NCBI GenBank assembly: GCA_016794345.1 | Contig: JAEUKE010000117.1 | Location: 1 to 64,000, forward strand | Source of the DNA: Myxococcales bacterium | GTDB lineage: Bacteria; Myxococcota_A; Polyangia; Polyangiales; Polyangiaceae | Reading direction: 5' to 3' | DNA: 64,000 nucleotides | The notes under the pieces: model-generated | Seen by the model: the letters and a program-made list of their open reading frames with translations, nothing else | Database searches by the model: none | What the model was told of the DNA's origin: nothing | Position numbers and translations under genes: made by a program | In this document: in pieces, positions 32,931 through 42,081 of the stretch | Position numbering within the stretch: position 1 is the first letter of the stretch | Layout of the letters: each line of letters opens with the position of its first letter

Positions 32931-34334
32931 ATGGCAAAGGCAGCGCGTGCTCTCGCCGTCGTGACCTCCGCCCTCGTGCTCGCCGGCACGGGCGGCGCCG
33001 CGGCGTGGCTCCACCGCAGCCTGGAGGGAACGCTCCCGGCGCCGGGCCGCGTCGCGGCGGGCGTGCAGGTGGAGGGGGCGACGATCCCGACGACCGCGGA
33101 CCCTGACGCGTTCGTGCGCGAGCTGGCGGACGCGGTGCTCGACCGCCCCGTCGATCTGATGGACGGCAAGGAGCGCGTCGCGCGAACGACGCTGCGTCAG
33201 CTCGGGGCGGTCGCCGACACGGAGAGGGTCGTCGCGCGCGCCCTCGAGATCGGCCGAACCGGCGACTGGCAGACGCGGGTCTACGACGCGATGAGGAGCC
33301 GCGACCACGGGACATCGTTTTCGATCCCGGTCCACGTCCCGGTCGAGGCCGTAGCCGATCTGCTCGGCCCGTGGAAAGAGGAGCACGACAAGCGCCCGCG
33401 CGGCGCGCGCCGCATGCTCGGGAAGGAGCCCGGTGTCGTCCCGCACGAGCCGGGTCTCTACGTGGACGCGTACGCGACCGCGGAGGCCATCCTGCGCGCC
33501 GCGCGCCGCGGTGAGCCCGCCGTCGCGCTGGGGTCGTACGAGTGGACCCCCGCCGCCACGACGGAGGCGGCGCGCAGCGCCGACCTCTCGCAGGTCATCG
33601 GCGTGTTCGAGACGCGCTACGGCGGACCGCCCGGTCGCGACAAGAACATCGCGCGGGCGGCAGGCGCGTTCCAGGGGGTGGTGCTCGCGCCGGGTGACGT
33701 CGTGAGCTTCAACGAGCTCGTCGGACCGCGCAGCGAGGACAACGGCTTCTTCCCCGCGCCCGAGATCTACAAAGGGGAGATGCGCGAGGGCATCGGCGGC
33801 GGCTCTTGCCAGGTCGCGAGCACGCTGTACGCGGCGGCGTTTTTCAGCGGCCTCGAGGTGCTCGAGCGCCGGAACCACTCGCGACCGAGCGGCTACATCC
33901 GCCCGGGGCTCGACGCGACGGTCTCCTATCCGGTGCTGGATCTCCGCATCAAGAACACGCTCGCGTTCCCGGTGGTGCTCGCCGCGACGATGGAGCCGGG
34001 GAGGCTTCGCTTCGAGGTGCTCGGCAAGGAGCGGCCCTATTCGGTGGAGCTCGCGACCGAGACACAAGGCGTCCTGAAGTACACGCGCAAGGTGCAGCGC
34101 GCCGCCTTGCCGGAGGGTGAGTTTCGGCTGAAGCAGAAGGGCAAACGCGGCCTCCTGATCAAGCGGAAGAAGACCGTGACCCTGGTGGCGACGGGCGACA
34201 AGACGATCGAGGAGAGCACCGACACCTACCCCGCCCAACAGGAGATCTACCTCGTGGGCCCGAAGACGGACGAGGGCTCGCTCCCGCCGCTCGAAGGACC
34301 GGACGCAAAAGGGGCGAACATCGAGGGAGCGTGA
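32931..34334 (+). CDS. VanW-family protein
   Basis: A 467-aa secreted or membrane-anchored protein with an N-terminal hydrophobic segment, a peptidoglycan-binding-4-like region and a C-terminal VanW domain. The VanW part contains NIARAAGAFQGVVLAPGDVVSFNELVGPR, GGGSCQVASTLYAAAFFSGLEV and ERRNHSRPSGYI. VanW was first seen in vancomycin-resistance clusters of the vanB type, but most bacteria with the domain have no resistance link; a cell-wall role is likely. No van ligase or dehydrogenase is nearby. Confidence 0.9.
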   Translation: MAKAARALAVVTSALVLAGTGGAAAWLHRSLEGTLPAPGRVAAGVQVEGATIPTTADPDAFVRELADAVLDRPVDLMDGKERVARTTLRQLGAVADTERVVARALEIGRTGDWQTRVYDAMRSRDHGTSFSIPVHVPVEAVADLLGPWKEEHDKRPRGARRMLGKEPGVVPHEPGLYVDAYATAEAILRAARRGEPAVALGSYEWTPAATTEAARSADLSQVIGVFETRYGGPPGRDKNIARAAGAFQGVVLAPGDVVSFNELVGPRSEDNGFFPAPEIYKGEMREGIGGGSCQVASTLYAAAFFSGLEVLERRNHSRPSGYIRPGLDATVSYPVLDLRIKNTLAFPVVLAATMEPGRLRFEVLGKERPYSVELATETQGVLKYTRKVQRAALPEGEFRLKQKGKRGLLIKRKKTVTLVATGDKTIEESTDTYPAQQEIYLVGPKTDEGSLPPLEGPDAKGANIEGA

Positions 34335-34362
34335 ATGGGCCCGGCGCTGCTACCATTGCACC

Positions 34363-34881
34363 ATGGCGCGTAAGGTCTTTCTGCCGCTGACGCAGGGCTT
34401 CGCGGATGGGCTCGATGGTCCGCCCACCGTGGACTCGATGCGCGCGCGACTCGGTGGTCGCCTGGAAGACTCGCCGCCCGCGTCCATCCTCGCGGGCTCG
34501 CTCGTGACCATGATCACCCCGACCGGGTCGGAGCGCGTGGGCGTGCTCCTCTGCTCGGAGGGCGAGGTCTCCCACGTCTACCTGGAGCGCGGGATCGTGA
34601 AGCGCACCCAGAGCGATCTCCTCCGCGTCTTCGAAGGCGAGACGCCCGCCGATCTCGCGCACATCGTCCGGCAGGCGCGCATCTTCGCGTCGCTCTCCGA
34701 AGGCCAGGAGGTGCACGTCGATCGTGGCCCCGGCCACACCCAGTCGGGCGTGCTCCGCGAGAAATGCCGCTACGGCGGGCTCGTCGAGCTCTCCGAGGGC
34801 AAGCTGCTCGGGGTGGGCTTCGGGAAGCTCTGGCCCGCCGCGGCGCCGCTCGGGCAGGGCGGCGCGACGGGCTCGAATTGA
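34363..34881 (+). CDS. Conserved-looking cytoplasmic protein, function unknown
   Basis: A 172-aa protein with no signal peptide or membrane segment. The central part alternates beta strands (LVTMITPTGSERVGVLLCSEGEVSHVYLERGIVKR) and a helical segment, then a strand-rich end (GLVELSEGKLLGVGFG). I do not recognise the family. It ends in a 4-bp overlap (TTGA) with the DUF2169 gene, which implies joint expression and possibly joint function. Confidence 0.68.
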   Translation: MARKVFLPLTQGFADGLDGPPTVDSMRARLGGRLEDSPPASILAGSLVTMITPTGSERVGVLLCSEGEVSHVYLERGIVKRTQSDLLRVFEGETPADLAHIVRQARIFASLSEGQEVHVDRGPGHTQSGVLREKCRYGGLVELSEGKLLGVGFGKLWPAAAPLGQGGATGSN

Positions 34882-37103
34882 TTGTGCGGCCGCCGATTCG
34901 CGGCGACGTCCCCGCCGCGGCGGTCCTCTGGTCGTCGGCCGGCAGTCGCCCGAGCGCCACGCTCGTGTGCAAGCTGACGTTCGACCTCGCGCCCGGCAAG
35001 CTGCAGCGCTCGCCGGGCCAGGAGCCGATCGTCGAGGCGGATCGATTCTGGGACGAGAGCCCCGCTCGCAGCCTTCGCTTCGCCAGCGATCTCTCGCCTC
35101 GCAAGCCGAAGCTCGACGTCTACGTGGTGGGCCACGCGTACGCGCCGGGCGGCCGCTCGACACGATCGGTGGTCGCGCGGCTCGTCGTGGGGACGCTCGA
35201 CAAGTCGATCGAGGTGCTCGCGGATCGATCGGCAGGCCCCGACGGGACCATCCTGCACGGCCCGAAGTTCTCCCAGATGCCGCTCGTCTACGAGCGCGCC
35301 ATCGGCGGGCCTCGCACGTGGAACCCCATCGGCATTCGCCCCGACGTGCGCGACGCGTACGGGCGCTCGGCGCTCCCGAACCTCTTGCCCGTGTCGGCCC
35401 GGCCCGATGTGACGCCGGAGCCCGCGGGCTTCGGTCCCATCGCGCCCCGCTGGCCCGGCCGGCTGGAGAAGCTCGGCCGCTTCGCGCCGACCTTCCCACA
35501 CGAGGCGTGGACACGCGAGCCGCTGCCGGCCGGCTTCGACTTCGCGTACTTCAACGCCGCGCCGGCCGACCAGCAGCTCGCGGCCTTGCGCGGAGGCGAG
35601 ACGATCCTGCTCGAGAACCTCCATCGCACCGAGAGCATCCTGAGCACCAAGGTCCCGACGGTGCGACCGCGCGCCTCGGCCAAGCGCGCCTCCGGCGTGG
35701 AGCCCGTCGCCATGGTGCTAGACACCCTCGTCATCGACACCGACCGCAGCCTGCTCGTGATGACGTGGCGTGGGTCCTCCGCGCTCGAGCACGCTAGCGA
35801 CATCCCCGCGTTCGACGTCGAGATGGAGACGTTCGCGGCACACGATCTCGAGATCACACAGGGCCTGCGCGATCAGCCCGACGACTCGCTCTTCGTGACC
35901 CACGAGACAGGCGAGCCGCCCGCGGTCCCCACCGCCCGCAGCGCGCGGCACGAGGCGCTCCCCTTCGCGCCGGCCGCCGCGGCGAAGCCCGAGGAGAGGC
36001 CGGCGACCGCTCCCCCACCCCCTTCCCCGGTCGCCGACATCCCCTGGGCCGGAGCTCGGCCTGCGCCGCTCCCGCACCTCGTCGATCCGCCTACGCCTGC
36101 GCCTCCTGCGCCCCCGCTCCCCGCGCCTCCGCTCCCTGCGCCGCACGCCGCAGCGCCGCCCGCCGCAGCGCCCGCCTGGACGCCGCCGCTCTCGCCGCCC
36201 GGCCTCGTCACCCACGCCGCGAACGCGGCGCTCCTCGGCGCGGCCGGGGCCTCGAACGCGGCGAGCGATCCGCGCCAGGCGTCGGCGTTGGCGACGGCGG
36301 GCGGCGGCCCGGTTCGCGCACGCCCGGCCGAGGTGCTCGAGCTCGTGTGGTTCGATCCCGCGGTCACCGCGCGGGTGAAGCGCAACCCCGAGTGGAAGCG
36401 CATCCTCGACGAGCTGGAAGAGACGGAGTTCGATCCGGAGGCCGAGGTGCAGGTCTCGGGGGACGCGCCGGAGGACGCGGACGACAAACGCGAGTTGTTC
36501 GAGGTCCTCACTCGCGCGACGCCGAGCGGGCCCGAGAAGATCGACGAGGCGCTCGCCCTCGCCATCCGCAAAGACGGCTACTTCGCCCCCCGCCTGCTGC
36601 TTGTCTCCGGCGACCTCGCGTTCGAGTTCGAGGAGCTGGAGCTGCTCAAGGCGACGGTCGCGGCCGCCACCCCCTTCGCCGGCGCCGAAGACGACCTCGG
36701 CAAGGCCGTCGAGCGCGCCGCGACCTTCCTCCAGGCGCCCGGCCTCGTCGTCGCGCCCGACGTGGCGCGTGGCTTCACGCAGCGGATCCGGGACGCGTTC
36801 GCCGCATCGCCGCGCCTCGTCCAGGCGAGCTACCTCGAGGAGCAGACCGAGCGCGCCCTGCTCGAGCGCAGGGCCTACCAGCAGCGGAGCGCGTTCGGGC
36901 GACGCCACCTCCGCGGCGAGCTCGTGTTCCTCGGGATGGATGGCGGCGTCCCGACCTACCTCCCCGAGGACCTGGCCAAGAAGCTGCCGATGTTCCGCCG
37001 CTTCCGAGCGCGCCTCCTCACCGAGGTGCATTACCAGGAAGACCAACACGAGGCTCACGCGGCCTCGTTCAAGGCGGTGGCGCTCGCCCGCGTCGTGCGC
37101 TGA
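34878..37103 (+). CDS. DUF2169-domain protein with Pro-rich linker and extra C-terminal domain
   Basis: A 741-aa cytoplasmic protein. The first 300 residues match the DUF2169 pattern (ATLVCKLTFDLAPG, RKPKLDVYVVGHAYAPGG, YERAIGG...NPIG, DFAYFNAAPADQQL). A 130-residue Ala/Pro-rich linker follows, then a mostly helical C-terminal domain (about residues 470-741) I do not recognise. DUF2169 genes usually sit in type VI secretion effector islands; no T6SS, PAAR or VgrG gene is present here, making this an isolated copy. Start is TTG 34878 (overlap with upstream stop) or GTG 34884. Confidence 0.8.
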   Translation: MIVRPPIRGDVPAAAVLWSSAGSRPSATLVCKLTFDLAPGKLQRSPGQEPIVEADRFWDESPARSLRFASDLSPRKPKLDVYVVGHAYAPGGRSTRSVVARLVVGTLDKSIEVLADRSAGPDGTILHGPKFSQMPLVYERAIGGPRTWNPIGIRPDVRDAYGRSALPNLLPVSARPDVTPEPAGFGPIAPRWPGRLEKLGRFAPTFPHEAWTREPLPAGFDFAYFNAAPADQQLAALRGGETILLENLHRTESILSTKVPTVRPRASAKRASGVEPVAMVLDTLVIDTDRSLLVMTWRGSSALEHASDIPAFDVEMETFAAHDLEITQGLRDQPDDSLFVTHETGEPPAVPTARSARHEALPFAPAAAAKPEERPATAPPPPSPVADIPWAGARPAPLPHLVDPPTPAPPAPPLPAPPLPAPHAAAPPAAAPAWTPPLSPPGLVTHAANAALLGAAGASNAASDPRQASALATAGGGPVRARPAEVLELVWFDPAVTARVKRNPEWKRILDELEETEFDPEAEVQVSGDAPEDADDKRELFEVLTRATPSGPEKIDEALALAIRKDGYFAPRLLLVSGDLAFEFEELELLKATVAAATPFAGAEDDLGKAVERAATFLQAPGLVVAPDVARGFTQRIRDAFAASPRLVQASYLEEQTERALLERRAYQQRSAFGRRHLRGELVFLGMDGGVPTYLPEDLAKKLPMFRRFRARLLTEVHYQEDQHEAHAASFKAVALARVVR

Positions 37104-37112
37104 GCTCGGTGC

Positions 37113-38339
37113 TCAGTCGGTCGGGCGCTCGAGGGGCGGCGCCGTCGCGTGGAAGTCGCTCCGCACGCGCACGACGTATTGGTCGAGCAGCTCCTCCACG
37201 CGCGAAGGCGAGGGAGACCGCACGATGAGGCCCAGGTGGTGTTTCTTCTCGAGCCGCCAGACGATCTCGGGGTCGTCGAACGCGGTGGTGTCCGGCTTCT
37301 CCTGTCTCGCGAGCGACACGAGGATCCCGGCGTATTCATCGCGAATCGGCGGCAACACGTAGTGGCCGTCTTCCCCGGCGAGCTCCACACGCGCCCACTC
37401 GCGCCAGGGGTTGAGGCCGGTTGCGGCCTCGATCATCTCGGCGATGTGGGCGCCCCCGACCCGCGCGCTCGTCTCGAGGAAATAGAGCTGTCCGTCCTCC
37501 GCGCCGCGGATGAACTCCGTGTGCGACGAGCCGCGGACGAGGCGCATCGCCCCGAGCACCGCGGTGTTCATCTCCAGGAGGGCGCGAGAGTCGTCGGTCG
37601 AGGCGGGCAAGATGCGCGAGGTGAAGACGTCCCCGGCGTGGGAGACGTCGAGCGGGGGCCGGCCGTAGCGGCTCGCGCGTTGGAAGACGACACGACTGTC
37701 ATGAATCAAGGAGTCGACGTGGAACACGTCGCCCTTCACGAAGCGCTCGAGCACGTACGTCGGCCGTTCGTCTCCGAGCGCGTTGATGATCTCCCAGAGC
37801 TGCTCCTTCGATGCCGCCTTCTTGATCCCGATGGCGCCGGCGCTCGACCGCGGCTTCACCACCCACGGCGCGGGGACGCGCTCGACGAAGGCGTCGATGC
37901 GCGCGTCGTTCAGGAGGTGGACGAAATCCGGGACGCGCAGCCCGGCGCTCAGCGCCCGGGTCCGCATCGCGAGCTTGTCGCGGAAGTAGCGCGTCGTCGT
38001 GTCGCCCATGCCCGGGATGCGCAGGTGCTCGCGGAGCATGGCGGCCATCTCGAGATCGAAGTCGTCCAGCGGGACGATGCGATCGAACTCACGTGTCCGG
38101 GCCAGGAAGCTGACCGCGCGGAGCGTCTCGGCCGGGTCCCAGACCTTCGCCTGGTCCTTCATGAAGAAGAGCTCGTCCACGCACTCGGTGGGCCACTTGT
38201 GCTCGTGCTCGAGGCTCGCCGACGTGATGAGCACGACCCGCCACCCCTCGCGTTTGCAGGTTCGTACGAACTCGTGCCCCTTCTCGTAGCTCGCGATGAT
38301 GAGGATTGTCTTCTGTCGGCTCGACATTTTGGGCATCAT
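37113..38339 (-). CDS. ATP-grasp ligase
   Basis: A 408-aa ATP-dependent carboxylate-amine ligase-like enzyme. The N-terminal pre-ATP-grasp domain starts TILIIASYEKGHEFVRTCK; the ATP-grasp fold shows RDKLAMRTRALSAGLRVPDF, PWVVKPRSSAGAIGIKK, YVLERFVKGDVFHVDSL and the metal-binding HTEFIRGAEDGQLYFLETSARVGG. The substrate is unknown; relatives make peptides or activate acids. ATG 38339 or the internal ATG 38327 could be the start. It is transcribed divergently from an M14 carboxypeptidase with a gap of about 45 bp and converges on the DUF2169 gene. Confidence 0.88.
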   Translation of the reverse strand: MMPKMSSRQKTILIIASYEKGHEFVRTCKREGWRVVLITSASLEHEHKWPTECVDELFFMKDQAKVWDPAETLRAVSFLARTREFDRIVPLDDFDLEMAAMLREHLRIPGMGDTTTRYFRDKLAMRTRALSAGLRVPDFVHLLNDARIDAFVERVPAPWVVKPRSSAGAIGIKKAASKEQLWEIINALGDERPTYVLERFVKGDVFHVDSLIHDSRVVFQRASRYGRPPLDVSHAGDVFTSRILPASTDDSRALLEMNTAVLGAMRLVRGSSHTEFIRGAEDGQLYFLETSARVGGAHIAEMIEAATGLNPWREWARVELAGEDGHYVLPPIRDEYAGILVSLARQEKPDTTAFDDPEIVWRLEKKHHLGLIVRSPSPSRVEELLDQYVVRVRSDFHATAPPLERPTD

Positions 38340-38382
38340 AATCCGGGCGTTCGGCTTCTATGTCTCGAAGAATGAGCCCGCG

Positions 38383-39486
38383 ATGAGGATCGCGACGGAG
38401 TTCGAGGGCGCGCGCGCGCAGGTCGCCGGGATCGAGCGCGGACGCGCGACGGTCACCGTCCCGAGCGACCAGGGAGCCCCCCGGTTCCGCCAGCACTTCG
38501 CGTTCGACGTCCTGGGGACGCCCGGCGACGAGGTCACAATCGAGATCGCCAACGCGGGCGAGTGCACCTGGGCCGACGCGTTTGGCGGTCCGTACCGGGT
38601 CTTCGTCTCCGAGGGAGCGCGTTGGGGCCGCGCCGCCTCGGCGCTCGCGGCCGGGCGCCTCACCATCAAGCACCGGCTGGGCGGCCCGCGGGCTCGCTTC
38701 GCCTACTATCCTCCCTTCGCCACGAGCCGGATCACGCGGCTCAAGAAGATCGCCGCTGCCTCGGGCGCGCAGGTGGTCGAGCTTTGCGCCACCCCGGGCA
38801 AGCGGGCCATCGAGCGGTTCATCTTCGGAGAGAGCCCGACCCCAAAGCGCCACGTCTGGGTCATCGCCCAGCAACACCCCGGCGAGGCCATGGCGGGCTG
38901 GCTCGTCGAGGGCCTGGTGCTGTCGCTCGCGCGGGGGACGGGCATCGCGCGGGAGCTCCTGCAGCGCGCGGTCGTCTCGATCGTCCCCCGGATGAACCCC
39001 GACGGCGTCGCCGCGGGCAACCACCGCACGACGCCCGCCGGGGTCGACCTCAACCGCGCCTGGAACGACGACGCCGCCCCCATCGAGGTGCGCGCCGTCC
39101 GCGAGGCGATGATCAGCTCCGGCGCCGACCTCTTGCTGGACGTCCACGGCGACGAGCGCCTCCCCTGGGTCTTCAGTCAGTCGTCCGATCACGCCGGGCG
39201 CTCGGCGCGCATCGCCCGCCAGGAGCGCCGCTTCGAGCGAGCGATGCTCGCGACGACCCACGACTACCAGACCAAACACAAGTACCCCCAGAGCCCGACG
39301 AGCACGCCCAACCTGTCGTTCGCGTCCAGCTGGGCTCAGCACCGCTTCGGCTGCCTCGGCATGATCCTGGAGATGCCTTTCTCCGACCACCTGGGCAGGC
39401 CCGACCCGCGGGGCTTCTTCCCCGACCGCGCGCGAGCCCTCGGCCGCGCGCTGGTCGCCGGTCTGCTCGCCACGGTCGAAGACTGA
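38383..39486 (+). CDS. M14-family carboxypeptidase (cytosolic carboxypeptidase-like)
   Basis: A 367-aa zinc metallopeptidase without signal peptide. Zinc ligands are visible in QQHPGEAMAGW (HxxE) and LLDVHGDERLPW (His), with NPDGVAAGNHR and DLNRAW in between and the catalytic Glu in MILEMPFSD. The N-terminal 120-residue beta-rich domain plus this order matches the bacterial relatives of eukaryotic CCP/AGTPBP1 enzymes, which remove C-terminal glutamates. ATG 38383 is the natural start. Substrate unknown. It is divergent from the ATP-grasp ligase gene. Confidence 0.88.
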   Translation: MRIATEFEGARAQVAGIERGRATVTVPSDQGAPRFRQHFAFDVLGTPGDEVTIEIANAGECTWADAFGGPYRVFVSEGARWGRAASALAAGRLTIKHRLGGPRARFAYYPPFATSRITRLKKIAAASGAQVVELCATPGKRAIERFIFGESPTPKRHVWVIAQQHPGEAMAGWLVEGLVLSLARGTGIARELLQRAVVSIVPRMNPDGVAAGNHRTTPAGVDLNRAWNDDAAPIEVRAVREAMISSGADLLLDVHGDERLPWVFSQSSDHAGRSARIARQERRFERAMLATTHDYQTKHKYPQSPTSTPNLSFASSWAQHRFGCLGMILEMPFSDHLGRPDPRGFFPDRARALGRALVAGLLATVED

Positions 39487-39494
39487 CAGATCCG

Positions 39495-41207
39495 TTATTC
39501 GTACACGACGAGGTACGAGACGAGATCGATGTTTCCGGACGCGGCCGTCGGCGTCACCCCGTTGCGCAGACCGCGGTACGAGACGGTGCTGGTCGCGCCC
39601 GGGGTCACGTCGGCGGTCACGTCCACCACGTACGGCTCGACCTGCTGGCCCGGGCACCAGCCCCCGCGACCGAACCACCAGGTGCCGGCTTGGTTCGGGA
39701 CCATGCCGTGCTCCATCTGCGGGATGCACTGGTCTTCGGTGCCAGCCTCGGGGAAGTCCTTCGAGTAGACCTGGCCGTCGATCGTGAACTCGTGCTCGTG
39801 GTTGCAGAACTCCGCGCACTGGCCGGCCTCGGCGCCGTGCCCGGTGATGATCGCCCAGAGCTCCACGCGCGCGGCCTCGGCCGGGATGGCCACGTCCATC
39901 GGCAGCTTCGTGTCGTTGTAGGTCGCGTCGAAGACTCCGCCCGAATAGAGGAACGTGACGGCGCGAGGCTTGACGGTCTTGCCCTGGTTCGAGAAGTGCA
40001 GGCGCAGCTTCGTCGCCGTCGGCTGCGGATTCCACGGCGGCGCGAAGGACCACTTGAACGTGCGGGTCCCGCCGGCGAGGAGATGGGCCATCATCGGGGT
40101 CGCGTCGACGACCCAGTGCGATTCGCGGTGGTAGCTCGTGATGAACCGGGCGAGCTGGACGTCGTTGCCCTGCTCGTCCTTCACGAAGAGGTAGGCGAGG
40201 TAGTCCCACGCGCCGCAGTTTCCGATCTCCACCTCGTCGGGGTCCGGGCACGCCATCTCGACCTCGACCTCCATCGTGTCGAAGCCCTCCATCTCCGCGG
40301 CGGACGGCAGCTCGACGGTGGTCTCCGCGAACTCCGAGAGGGTCTCGCCGTCGAACAGGGTCACGACGGTGTTGGTCGGGTCGGCGAGGTGCGCGAGCTT
40401 CTCGTGTTGCGCGTTGAAATAGAGGGCCTCGTGCGCGGTGTAAGCGAGGTTGTTCTTCCACGGCCACATGTCGTTCGCGGCCAGCTGCGAGCTGTACCGG
40501 TCCACGTCCGCGAGGTAGCCGCCACCGCGGATGCGCTGGCTGCGATCGATGCCCATCCCGATGCGGCCGTGTGTCGTCAGCGCGCTGCCGAGCCATCCAT
40601 CGAGGTTCTGCGCGCGCGTGCCGATGACGTGGAGGCGCGCCTTCCAGTGGGCGGCGTCCTCCGCGGGCAGGCCCGCGAGAAGCGTATCGACGCGCCCCTG
40701 CATCGCCGCGATGCTGGCGTTTGCGTCGTCGTCGGTCACCTGCCTCGAGAAGAAGAAATAGTGGACGTTGGGAGGTGAGGCCGCGACGAGCGCGTCCAGA
40801 TCGCTCTCCCACACGCTCGTCGGATCGGCGTCGGAGACGGGCATGCGATCCGTCGAGAAGACATAGGACTCGCAGCCGCTGAAGCGCTCCTCGAACGACC
40901 ACGTCGAGCCGTCGGCCAGCGCGACCGAGAAGCCCTCCGCGACGTCGCCGCGATGCGCGCCGTACGGACCAGCCGAAAACGGCAGCGCCTCGAGCCCGAG
41001 ATCGGTGCAGATGGCGGTCGGGTCCGGCGTCATGCCGCCGCCTCCGCCAACCCCGCCGAGCCCCGAGGCGCCCTCCCCACCTGCGCCGGTCGTGGTCGAC
41101 GACGACGTCGTGGCTCCGCCTCCGGTTCCTGCTTCGTCATCACAGCCCGTGAAGACGCCGAACAGGGTCAGGAGCACACCGACCAGCGGGAGCGAGAAGG
41201 ATCTCAT
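39495..41207 (-). CDS. PNGase F-like lipoprotein
   Basis: A 570-aa lipoprotein with lipobox FTGC (Cys22), a Gly/Ser/Thr spacer and a long N-terminal domain. The C-terminal 280 residues resemble peptide-N-glycosidase F: MEVEVEMACP...CGAWDYLAYLFV, ARFITSYHRESHWVVDATPMM, FKWSFAPPWNPQP, CAEFCNHEHEF and MVPNQAGTWWFGRGGWCPGQQ. The Asp in GAWDY and the acidic residues around the second jelly-roll fit the active-site layout, so the enzyme may be functional on N-glycans of prey or host glycoproteins; activity is inferred. It converges on the M14 gene with 8 bp between stops. Confidence 0.87.
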   Translation of the reverse strand: MRSFSLPLVGVLLTLFGVFTGCDDEAGTGGGATTSSSTTTGAGGEGASGLGGVGGGGGMTPDPTAICTDLGLEALPFSAGPYGAHRGDVAEGFSVALADGSTWSFEERFSGCESYVFSTDRMPVSDADPTSVWESDLDALVAASPPNVHYFFFSRQVTDDDANASIAAMQGRVDTLLAGLPAEDAAHWKARLHVIGTRAQNLDGWLGSALTTHGRIGMGIDRSQRIRGGGYLADVDRYSSQLAANDMWPWKNNLAYTAHEALYFNAQHEKLAHLADPTNTVVTLFDGETLSEFAETTVELPSAAEMEGFDTMEVEVEMACPDPDEVEIGNCGAWDYLAYLFVKDEQGNDVQLARFITSYHRESHWVVDATPMMAHLLAGGTRTFKWSFAPPWNPQPTATKLRLHFSNQGKTVKPRAVTFLYSGGVFDATYNDTKLPMDVAIPAEAARVELWAIITGHGAEAGQCAEFCNHEHEFTIDGQVYSKDFPEAGTEDQCIPQMEHGMVPNQAGTWWFGRGGWCPGQQVEPYVVDVTADVTPGATSTVSYRGLRNGVTPTAASGNIDLVSYLVVYE

Positions 41208-41291
41208 GGCAGCGTGGCAGCATAGCGCAACGCTGATGCCTCGGGGCAGGAGGCCCCGACCGACGACGCGCTCGCGCCCAAACGTACCTCG

Positions 41292-42011
41292 TCACCGAGG
41301 CGCGATCGCTCCTGTCGGGAGGCGCTGCCGGGCGCGCAGCCCGCAGAGGACCTGCCTGATCTCGTCCTCCAGGAGGAAGCTCCCCCAGCGCTGCGTCGTG
41401 ACGCCGTCGAGGAGCAAGCCGAGGTGGAGGTGCCAGGCGCCGTTCGCGACTCCGCTCGTCCCGAGGCGCTCGCCGCCGCGAACCCGACGCCTCGAGGGCG
41501 CGGCGGAAGGCTGCTCGAACGCGAGCTCGGAGAGGTGCGCGTACCAGACGTGTGTGATCGAGCGGTCACCGAAGGCCAGCGGCTCGTCGAGCTCGACGAG
41601 AACCGCGAGGTCTGTGTCACGCGGTGACGACCACAGGCTGTGGCCCGCCTCCGCGTAGACGACCCGACCGCTCGCGACGGCGAAGACCGGCATCTTGATC
41701 CCGGCGAGATCGAGGCCGGTGTCGGCCGCGTAGCCCGCCGTGAACGCCCCGGGCATGGGGTTGTGGAGACCGCAGGCGAGCTTCGGCGCGAGGCTCGACG
41801 GGTCGGGCTCGGGCTCGGGCTCGTCCTCGGGCTCGGGCGCGTCCTCTCGCGTCCCTGCCGCGAGCTCGTCTCCCGCCACGGATGCGCGCTCCGGGCCTCC
41901 GCGCCAGGCCGGCGAGAGCGAGGGCGCGCCGATGCCGCTCTCGATGGAGCGGGCACCGCCCAGGCAGCTCAGGCAGCCGAGAATGACGGCACCAGCAAAG
42001 ATGGCCCTCAC
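41292..42011 (-). CDS. M23 (LytM)-like secreted protein, probably degenerate
   Basis: A 239-aa exported protein with an N-terminal hydrophobic signal, an acidic Glu/Pro/Asp-rich spacer and a LytM-type beta fold. [33 protein letters not shown] and HLHLG align with the M23 pattern. The first zinc ligand, normally the His of an H(R/H)GxD motif, is replaced (YAADTGLD), while the AHL and HxH histidines are kept. Catalysis is therefore doubtful; inactive LytM proteins often activate amidases. The start is GTG 42011. A lone gene between two surface-protein genes. Confidence 0.72.
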   Translation of the reverse strand: MRAIFAGAVILGCLSCLGGARSIESGIGAPSLSPAWRGGPERASVAGDELAAGTREDAPEPEDEPEPEPDPSSLAPKLACGLHNPMPGAFTAGYAADTGLDLAGIKMPVFAVASGRVVYAEAGHSLWSSPRDTDLAVLVELDEPLAFGDRSITHVWYAHLSELAFEQPSAAPSRRRVRGGERLGTSGVANGAWHLHLGLLLDGVTTQRWGSFLLEDEIRQVLCGLRARQRLPTGAIAPR

Positions 42012-42081
42012 GCGAGGTCATCGATCCCGGGGCTCGAACTGTGACGCGAGAGGGCGGACGGGTTTGCTAGGATCCGCCGCG

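Noticed and set aside
32931-34334. Vancomycin-resistance cluster
   Set aside because: VanW alone is not evidence; no vanH/A/X-type genes or VanRS pair adjacent.
34878-37103. Type VI secretion island
   Set aside because: Only the DUF2169 gene is suggestive; no VgrG, PAAR, Hcp, TssB/C or effector-like genes are in the window.
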